Shown piece by piece: positions 56,870 through 64,000 of a stretch of DNA of 64,000 nucleotides (position 1 is its first letter; every line of letters begins with the position of its first letter). The notes below the pieces were generated by a model. It worked only from the letters and a program-made list of their open reading frames with translations. It had not been told where the DNA came from and did no database searches. A program made the translations under genes and the position numbers. Origin of the DNA: Paraphoma chrysanthemicola (lineage: Eukaryota > Ascomycota > Dothideomycetes > Pleosporales > Phaeosphaeriaceae); NCBI GenBank assembly GCA_020744225.1, contig JAGMWG010000010.1, forward strand, positions 1,240,001 to 1,304,000. Reading direction: 5' to 3'.

Positions 56870-59800
56870 TTAACGCTGCCCAGAAGTCAAGTAATCCGCA
56901 GCCTGTCCCAAGATCAGCCAAGGTTGCGCGGCGAAAGCGACCATCTAGCTCACCTTGTTAATGTCGTAATCGAATCGCTCCAGAGCGGAGAGTGCGTCGT
57001 TGCGCTCATAACCCATTCCAGTCAGCTTTTTCAAGATGGGATCATCGTGCTCAGTTCCGGTGCTGATTGCGCGCCCGAGGGCAGGCATCTGAGCAGACTG
57101 GGGCGAGAGATTTGCTTTCGATGACGAAGCCGCAGCTTCTTCTTTGTCCAAGTTATCGAACACTGACGACTTGCCAAATTCGGTCGAAGCTTGCTGTGAG
57201 TTATCCGTCTGCGACGACTCAAGGTTCGAGAAGATGGCATCCCAGTCCTGGTTGGAGGCTGCAGGCTGTGGCGCTTGCGGCTGGCCAAAGCTATGTGATA
57301 GGTGCTCAAAGTCGCTAAAACTATCGTCGCCACGCTGTTTACCTGTCGGTGTCTGCTGCGAAGCCATTGTGTTCGATTTGGATGCGGCTGGCGAGTCAAA
57401 GACCGGGTTGAATTCGTCCAGACCTTCAGTACGCTGCGAAGAGAACATGAAATCGTCCTCTACTTTATCGTCTTCCTTCGCGTCAGTCAGGTCATCGAAT
57501 CCAGCATCAAAGTCGTCATTGAAAGCCGATCGGCCGAGCTGAGGGACATTGCCGGGAGGCGAAGGTCCCTTGTTTGTCTCACTGGTGCCATAGGAGACCG
57601 CAGAGTGGTAGGCATCAGATGGCACAGTTGAGGATGGAGTATCGAGAGGAGGGGGCGAGGTTGTGGCAGCTTTGGACGACGAGCCTCCGAACAAAGCAGC
57701 GCCATGCCCACCGGCAGGGTTGTAGGAGATCTCCGGGCCTTGAGCAGTAGGTGGCGATGATGGAACGTCGCGCGAAGGGAGCAAACCACCAAATTCCGGT
57801 GGGAACTGGTTCGATCCAGTTCGTTGTGGAACAGATGACTCGTAGGATGGGGGTGACTTCTGTGCATTTGGTGTGGGCAGGTCGCTCAGGGTCGAATCCA
57901 AGCGAGAGGCAGGTGCCGGGCGAGAGTACAAGTCATCTGTGGTTGATGCAGTGCCTGGGCGTTGCTGTTGGCTCTGTTGCTCAAAGCCGGCGCTGGTGCG
58001 TTTCTGTTGTGGGGAGGCGGAAGTGAAGTTGTCGTCAAAGCCCTGCCCATCATTGCTGTCGCTGTCATCGTCATGGGCAAGGTCTTCGATCGGAGGGAAC
58101 TCCTTGTTGAACTTGTGCGAGTTGTCGGTCGCGGCATTCGAGCCAGCAGCGCTAGCAGTGTTCTGACGACTGGGACCAAAGCCAGCAAAAGCAGCATCAA
58201 AGTCTACCTTGCCACCTGAACGAGACTGCTCACCAGAGGTGGGTCCGAAGGGATCAGCGCGATTGTTGTTCTTGCTCTGGCCGCTTAGATTGCTTTCTCC
58301 AGTCTGCATCTGCTGTAGTGGTGATGCAGTCTCGCGTGGGAAGGCTCCTGGTACATCCTGAGCCACCTGAGAGGGAGGACCAAAGCTAGCGTAGGGGTCC
58401 TTGCGCTCTTCGTTCCTAGTCGAGCGTTGAGCGTCGCTAGTGACGCTCGCCACCGGCGAGGCTGTAGAAATGTTTCTGTCAAAGAGAGACGGGTTGAAGT
58501 TATCAGTCTCCGTACGAGTGGTATCGCTTCGCTCCACGTTCGGCTTCTCGGGCACAGGTGTGCTTGCGGGTGAAGCCTTGGAGATGGTAGGCGTCTCATT
58601 GCCGGGCGCACTTGGGCCGCCATATCTGCTGGCAGGAGCGGAGACCTTGACAGATGAACTGAAGGAATCGGAACGCGGCACAGCGTCCCTAAGTGGGAGG
58701 AATGCAGATGCGAATTGGCGGGACTCTGGGGGAGCTGGTAGGTCGGTACCTCTTGGCGACTCCTGGTAGGACGAGAGCGGAGGTGATGTCGATGGTGTGG
58801 GGACATCTGGACCTTCCGACGAACGAACAGATTGGCCAGAAGGCGCAGAGAAGGATGGTCCTTGACTCTGCGAGTCGGAGCGGAAAGAAACTGGCGGCGC
58901 ATTATTCTGAGGAGATCCGAATGAGCCAAAGACACTGTCAAAATCTTTGTGAGGGCCGTCGCGTGCGAAGCCCGATGGTGACATCGTATTCTCGGTTACA
59001 GGCTGGGGCGACTTGCGGAAGAATGGGTTGGTATCCCGGCTGGCTGTGGACAGAGCAGGGCTGGCAACATTTGGTGTCTGGTTTTGAGGGCTCCGGAAGC
59101 CTTCCTCCTGCGACTTGCTCAGATCGTTAATCTCGCTCTTGATCTTTTCGCGCTCTCCCTCGTTCGTGGCGAGCTGTTTCTTGTTGATTGCCACCATGCC
59201 CTTTTGTTGCCGAGCGTCGTTTCTCATCTTGTCAAGTTGCGGCCGCAGCTGACCAATTTCGGCATTGATCTGTCGGATGCGCTCCTTCAAATTGTTGTTC
59301 TCACGCTGATCAGCTTCAAGTGCACCGCCGACTTGACGATGTTGACTCTGGAGTTCCTGAATAGTGCTCTCAATCGAAGCAAGATCCTGTTGCAGCTTGC
59401 GAGTCTCGCTGCGTGAACCTGCCAACCGGTCCTCTAGCTCCTTGACTGCCTTGACCTCCTGCTCATACTGGTTCTTGAACTGCGTCAGACGTAGCTCCAG
59501 ATCGCGCTTCTGGGTGTTGACGCTGTTCAAGTCGCTTGCCGTGGTAACCTTCTTGTTCTGCACATCTTGCATTTGATTCCTCAGAGTGGTCATCTGATTC
59601 GACATGTTTGCTAGCTCGGTAGCGTCTTGTGTCAGCTTCTTGTTCATCTCTGCATCGTTCTCGCCACCAAGCAGGTCATCCATTGCTGACGGAGGTTGAT
59701 TGCGGTTCTGGACAGATGTCCCTGATTGGCCCGTGGAGTGTGAAGTAAGAGTCTGGCCAAAGGACGAGCTTGGCATGAACGGCTTAAATGTAGAGGCGGG

Positions 59801-61358
59801 ATTGCGAGGAGCGGGCTGGAATGGATGCGGGGAAGTCGGTGATGCTGCCTTGCTCGAAAAAGGATCATTATCAAAGGGCCGGCTGAATGACGCAGAACCA
59901 CCAGTGGATTGCGCAGCCTGTTGCGGAGCGGGTACAGGAGCTGTAAAGGCGTCCAGTCCAAACAAATCTTCGGCAGCGGACTTTGGTTGCGCAGCAGGAG
60001 GCGCTGATGGTGGAGGTATAGCAACAGACTGGTTCGCTGCTGTGCGCAGGCTGGGTGGAATCAGACTGGGGGGCAGTGTCGTAGGTAGCTGGTCCCCCTT
60101 GCGCTGCTGCCGGATCAAATACATGGCTACTGCGAACTCATCTCTGGACAGTTGTCCTTCGGAATTGATATCTGCCAGGTCCCAGATGCCAGCCAGCACG
60201 TCTTCAGGCAGACCGGAATCACTGAAGAATCGTACCGCTTGGTCTCCAGTAATGAACCCTCGGCCCAGCGTATCGACGCCCTTGAACAAGTTGTCATACG
60301 AGGACTTCTCTTGCGGGCTAATCAACCAGTCGCTGCCTGTTGCCTGGGTTGACTGCGGCGGCGCACCGAATGGAGGTCGCGATAGTGGACTTTGTGTTCT
60401 TGGGGCATTCTGGCCGCTGAACTGGCGAGGAATTGTGGCAGATTGGTCTGGACGTCCGGGAGGAGGCGGAAGCTGGCCCCTCCGCGAGGCAGCCTCGTAG
60501 AGGCCCGGTGGTAGTGCGTTCGGCAGCGCTTTCATGTTGCCAGTGCGGTATGATGCAAGCAAATGCATCGCGATGATGAACTCTGTGACGTTGAGAGCTC
60601 CTCGTTGCTCCGTATCCGACAGATTCCAGATGCGACCGAGGACTTCGTTCGGTAACCGCGCCTTCTCGAAGATCTCCTTTGCGTTTTCGCCTGTGATGGG
60701 GTCAGTCAATGCCTTCACGTCTGCATGAGCGTGTCCTACCTGACAGCACGCCATTGACGGCACCGGACTTCTCAAACAGACCTGCATATTCGGCAGCTTT
60801 GGCAGGAACAAGCGGAGGGACGCGGATGGGCCCACTGCCGCTGATCTGAGGTTGTATTGAGCCTGTGGCCTGAGGTGAGAAGCTCGGTGCTGCGGCAGGG
60901 GCGGCAGGGATGGACAAGCCCTCGAACTTGGGCAATGGCGCAGCTAAACAAACATTAGCGCCTGGAACTCCTCTAGCTGTGGAGGCTTCATACGCCTAAA
61001 AGCAAGCTCTGGAGCCGGGTCTCTGCCCGCCTGGTAGTGACCGATGAGACGCAGCACCTGGCAGAAGCCGGCCATGGTCAACAGACCGCGGTTCTCCGTG
61101 TCTGCAATCTGCCATATCTCGCCCAGGACTGCTGGCGCAAGCTTGGTGCGCTCGAAGAACTTGACGGCAATCTCGCCTGTTATTACGCCGAGCTTCTCTG
61201 TGTCGGCCTGCTGGAAGAGATACTGGAAGATGCGCTTCTCATCTGGGGTGAGGTTGAGGATGGGCTGGTCTGCGCTTGCTTAGCTCGGGCTCCCGGGGGA
61301 AGAACAATCGACGGAGCAACAACATACTCAATTCGCTGCTTGCTGCGAGGTCCGCCAT
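56870..61358 (-). CDS. EDE1: EH-domain endocytic scaffold Ede1 (Eps15-like)
   Basis: Early endocytic-site scaffold. Five exons: 61358-61328, 61269-60994, 60943-60740, 60690-56954 and 56902-56870; 1426 residues; introns 58, 50, 49 and 51 nt. EH domains 1 (about 15-102; LAPAVLGEIWQIADTENRG), 2 (about 143-235; LPNEVLGRIWNLSDTEQRG) and 3 (about 291-385; LPEDVLAGIWDLADINSEG) bind NPF-type ligands. A coiled coil spans about 507-680 for oligomerisation. The long middle is Ser/Pro/Gln-rich and disordered with DPF/NPF-like motifs (TNPFFRKSP). The C-terminal UBA domain (DDPILKKLTGMGYERNDALS...YDINK) is completed by the last exon, AADYLTSGQR; without that splice the protein would end YDINKVS. The start MADLAASSEL matches family N-termini. 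A 49 nt intron inside EH2 also breaks the simple ORF. Confidence 0.94.
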
Positions 61359-62238
61359 GGTTGTGCAACTTCAGATGGTGGAGCTGGAGGTGGTGATGGG
61401 CGACGCCTGCGACGAGGCTGAAGCTCGGGAGCTGTCGTGTAATGGCGCGGGGGAGCTGCGTGGTCCCAGGCGGCCGGGCGAGGAAAGTCGGGAGGCTGGC
61501 AGCGGCAAAACGGCGCACGACTTCTCGACGAGCGGGATGGACAGCCGCGGCTCGAGGCAGAGAGAGCGAGGATGGGGATTGAGGAGGACGCGGTAGAGAT
61601 GGTGTTGGAACAGGCTGGCGGTAGTGAGACTGTCCCCAAAGCACCATCCTCGTCGTTGCTGCCCTGTAGCCGCTTGGCGTCATTCACTAGACCCATTCGC
61701 TAGTAGGCTTCACTGCAGCTGTCATCCCGGTTGCACAAGCTCGACACGCTGTTTGCCAGTTCTCCATGCATTGATCCCGCGCTCTTCCTAGACCACCCAG
61801 TCGCATGTCAGCACATGATCGCTGCCTGCATGGGCTTGACGCGTCCCCGCTCGCAACTGCGTGGGACCAGCGCATTCAGCGGCCGTGCCGTCGCAACAAT
61901 TACGCCCTCATCCGGAGGTCCATGATCCCTGTACTTGCTTAAACTGCCAGCGAACTTTGTGTGCAGCCTGCATTACCGAACGGTGCGGATTGTCTCATTA
62001 CTATGAAAGTGATCGCATCAGTCGCTACACACAACATGACTTCGTGGTTATATATTTTGTACAATGGCTGTAACAAGCCTTCGGGTGGGGCGCCACTTGG
62101 GCTGCAGTAGTTACACAGCTTCAACGCTTTGCAATCTTCGACGGAAGGGGTATTGCTGCAAAGAGTTGGGTGGGGATGGTATACAGGGTGGTTGTGAGTT
62201 GACCCTCGCAAACCTTCAAGATCGACTCCATCGTGTCA
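61359..62238. other. Intergenic, mostly 5' region of EDE1
   Basis: No supported gene. The forward-strand open frames near 61276-61596 overlap EDE1's first exon and leader and are shadows. Confidence 0.5.
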
Positions 62239-63156
62239 TCATCGTCGTCTGTCGTGGTGTCTCGTTCCGCCTCTTGAGCATGGAGCAAATGCAAGACTGG
62301 GACTGCCATCCTCGCGCCTGCCCCATGCGCGTCCCAACAGCCAGTCGGTGACGCTAATAACCTTCGCAGTCCTGTCCCAATGCTGACCTTCCTCTGTGTG
62401 CTCAATGGTGTGGTTGACAATGCGGCCCTCTTCGTCGAACTCGAAGACGAACAAGCCAGTGAACTCTGCATTGGCGCGTCTCGACCCTGCAACGATGCTG
62501 GTGATCTTCTCGACCACGTCGCTAACCTGGCCATGTTCCTTCTCCGACTTGCCACAGGTTTCCCATTTGACAATCAGCTTCTCGTTGCGCAGCTGCGCCG
62601 GAGTGGACGGTCCTCCGTTCTTGACCATGCGCTCAGATAGTATCTTGAGCTTGACATTGCCCACCACTGGCACCCTTCCCCATGCGACTGGCGATGTCCA
62701 TAGAGCTGCTGTGTATGCGATCTTGCCGCTTACGGTGGGCAGATGTGGGTGTGTCGAGGGGAAAAGGTGCAAGCTGATCTGGGGAGAGAGGAGGTCTTGC
62801 GGAAGCGGTGAGACTAACAGCGTAGGAAGGCGCTCGTGCAGTGTTCGAATAGCTGCATTCACATCAGAACTTGTTCCACACCTGATCAATTCTACGGGTG
62901 ACATACTAGTGCCCAGCTTCAAGTTGCGCTCAGCAAGACGCTGCCGTTCCCGCTCATCGAGCTCCGGATAGGAACATGGCGACGAGCTAGTGAACCAGCT
63001 CCGCGATACCGACGCTTGCCGTGGCCGTATGTCGGTGATGGTCCTCTGATACTGCCTCAGACCAAGGAGCCGGGGCGCTGTGAGGGACCGCGCTGCGGGC
63101 GAGGGAACTTGGGTGCGGGCTGAGCTCGAGAAGCGCCGCATGAGACCGGTGGTCAT
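62239..63156 (-). CDS. Mitochondrial-targeted conserved protein, NTF2/SnoaL-like style
   Basis: Single-exon frame of 305 residues from the ATG at 63156. The N-terminus MTTGLMRRFSSSARTQV is rich in Arg and Ser without acids, a clear mitochondrial presequence. The folded part begins YPELDERERQRLAERNLKLG. The C-terminal third alternates strands, KLIVKWETCGKS, FTGLFVFEFDEEGRIVNHTI and then EHTEEG, a pattern like SnoaL/NTF2-fold or DUF2358-type proteins. The exact family is not certain. After WLLGRAWGRREDG the frame continues to a Cys/Arg-rich end, but an overlapping frame reaching 62121 (HAQEAERDTTTDDDDD, then ESILKVCEGQL) also looks coding; the true C-terminus may use it through a missed junction or an indel. 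Confidence 0.78.
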   Translation of the reverse strand: MTTGLMRRFSSSARTQVPSPAARSLTAPRLLGLRQYQRTITDIRPRQASVSRSWFTSSSPCSYPELDERERQRLAERNLKLGTSMSPVELIRCGTSSDVNAAIRTLHERLPTLLVSPLPQDLLSPQISLHLFPSTHPHLPTVSGKIAYTAALWTSPVAWGRVPVVGNVKLKILSERMVKNGGPSTPAQLRNEKLIVKWETCGKSEKEHGQVSDVVEKITSIVAGSRRANAEFTGLFVFEFDEEGRIVNHTIEHTEEGQHWDRTAKVISVTDWLLGRAWGRREDGSPSLAFAPCSRGGTRHHDRRR

Positions 63157-63534
63157 CTATCAGGATACAAATATGCAACCATAGAGAATGCGATTGGGCA
63201 GTAGGAGAGTCGTTTGTGTGGTAGGACGGGGGATTGGAGAGATGTGGTGCACTAGCCGGACAGCGGAGAAAGAATTGGGTGGGTCCATGTCTGCGACTGG
63301 GGTTGGTCTTGGTGACGTAGAGCTTTAGCGAGCATTCCCCTCGAACTGCACTACTCCGCGCGCATGGAGATGTCCCGGTGGGATGTTTTGATCCATGCTA
63401 AACACGTTCATGATGACATCGAAAAAGATGAAGGGGCTTTATCGAAGCCACTGCCGCACTACTAGGCATTTTTTCTTTGCAATTCACACTGTAATCTCAA
63501 TCAACCTACCGTAACTACACCAACACAACATACA
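63157..63534. promoter_or_regulatory. Bidirectional promoter region
   Basis: 377 bp between the divergent mitochondrial-type gene (-) and the epimerase (+). No specific site identified. Confidence 0.45.
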
Positions 63535-64000
63535 ATGCCTGGAAACGGAAAGAGAATTGTATTTACGGGCGGCTCAGGAAAAGCTGGCCGTCATGTCATT
63601 CCCGAACTTCTCAAACAAGGCTATGAAGTCCTCAATCTCGACCTCACCGAGTTCCCCATCAAGGATGCAGGCGTCTTCACTCTCAAAACCGACCTTACGG
63701 ACAGTGGCCAAGTGTTCAATGCCCTAACCACCCACTTCAACTTCAGCGACTACGAGAAGCCCAACAATGCCGGCCCACCAGATGCCGTCATTCACTTTGC
63801 CGCCTACGCGCGCAACATGCTCGTTCCTGTCCGTTTCTCAACCCTCAACCCATCCATCAATCACAGACTAACTCGGACCAACAGGACAACGAATGCTACC
63901 GCGGCAACGTCCTCTCAACCTACAACGTCATTGAATCCGCATGCAAGCTCGGCGTCAAGAAAATAATCATCGCCTCCAGCGAAACCACCTACGGCGTGTG
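63535..64000 (+). CDS. NAD-dependent epimerase/dehydratase (partial, runs off the window)
   Basis: Extended SDR-family enzyme (NAD-dependent sugar epimerase/dehydratase type), cytosolic. Exon 1 63535-63828 and exon 2 from 63885 (56 nt intron with a GTCCGT donor and AACAG acceptor). The N-terminal Rossmann motif RIVFTGGSGKAGRHVI (GxxGxxG) is complete; then VIHFAAYARNM; after the junction, DNECYRGNVLSTYNVIESAC and KIIIASSETTYGV, where the Ser and Tyr of the SDR active-site region appear. The C-terminal half lies beyond 64000, so substrate class cannot be judged. Start at MPGNGKRIV is supported by the upstream CAACACAACATACA leader. Confidence 0.9.

Noticed and set aside
57031..60500. Several open frames of 100-270 codons on both strands
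   Set aside because: All lie in the low-complexity middle of EDE1 in other frames.
60691..60739. Reading through the EDE1 EH2 region without an intron (start at about 60835)
   Set aside because: It destroys the EH2 domain and loses EH1; a 49 nt intron with CTGAC branch restores both.
1..64000. tRNA, rRNA, CRISPR arrays, operons, intact transposons
   Set aside because: I looked for B-box-like GGTTCGANTCC, terminal repeats and reverse transcriptase or transposase motifs by eye and saw none that hold up; a tRNA or repeat scan would be decisive.

Overview
The window is nuclear DNA of a filamentous ascomycete (Pezizomycotina), most likely a Dothideomycete. The evidence is many genes split by 45-120 nt introns with GT/AG ends and CTAAC/CTGAC-like branch sites, and fungal-specific families: a rhodopsin/PTH11-type membrane protein, a Zn2Cys6 regulator, an ERG24 sterol reductase, EDE1, ATG27, a FAR-17a/AIG1-like protein, a secreted type-B carboxylesterase and a PL1 pectate lyase. 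Nothing bacterial, viral or organellar is visible. The class is inferred from gene style, not from a search. All exon junctions were worked out by hand from splice signals, reading phase and family motifs.

Layout. 1-12 kb: secreted carboxylesterase (+), seven-helix rhodopsin-like protein (-), a doubtful membrane-protein gene (-), a phytanoyl-CoA dioxygenase-like enzyme (-) divergent from a zinc-cluster transcription factor (+), and a protein kinase (-). 13-23 kb: LtrA-type membrane protein, a small unknown, a FAR-17a/AIG1-like protein and a disordered protein, all (+), with long gaps. 25-32 kb: a protein with a zinc-protease HExxH motif (-), then a large dynamin-type GTPase with a nuclear-localisation-like patch (+). 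32-39 kb: a housekeeping block with ATG27 (-) and ERG24 (+) sharing a 431 bp promoter, a degenerate tandem repeat, the mitochondrial ADP/ATP carrier (+) and a proline-rich protein (-). 41-48 kb: pectate lyase, a very long secreted subtilisin-like protein and a small membrane protein, all (+). 49-55 kb: gene-poor DNA with decayed-looking coding stretches around one intact FAD oxidoreductase (TDA3-like, -). 55-64 kb: WW-domain protein, EDE1 endocytic scaffold and a mitochondrial-type protein, all (-), then the 5' part of an NAD-dependent epimerase (+) cut by the window end.

How the genes work together. Most neighbours are functionally unrelated, as is usual in fungal chromosomes. The secreted esterase, pectate lyase and protease fit a plant-associated or saprotrophic life. 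The dioxygenase/regulator pair is the only neighbourhood resembling a small regulated module. I see no complete secondary-metabolite cluster and no intact transposon.

Several gene ends are missed by simple ORF reading: a 39 nt last exon in the dioxygenase, a 33 nt last exon that completes the EDE1 UBA domain, a 45 nt (3n) intron in the FAD protein, and a GC-AG intron in the protease gene. The most unusual items are the nuclear-type dynamin-like GTPase with an in-frame stop upstream of it, the orphan HExxHxxG protein, and the diverged tandem repeat after ERG24.
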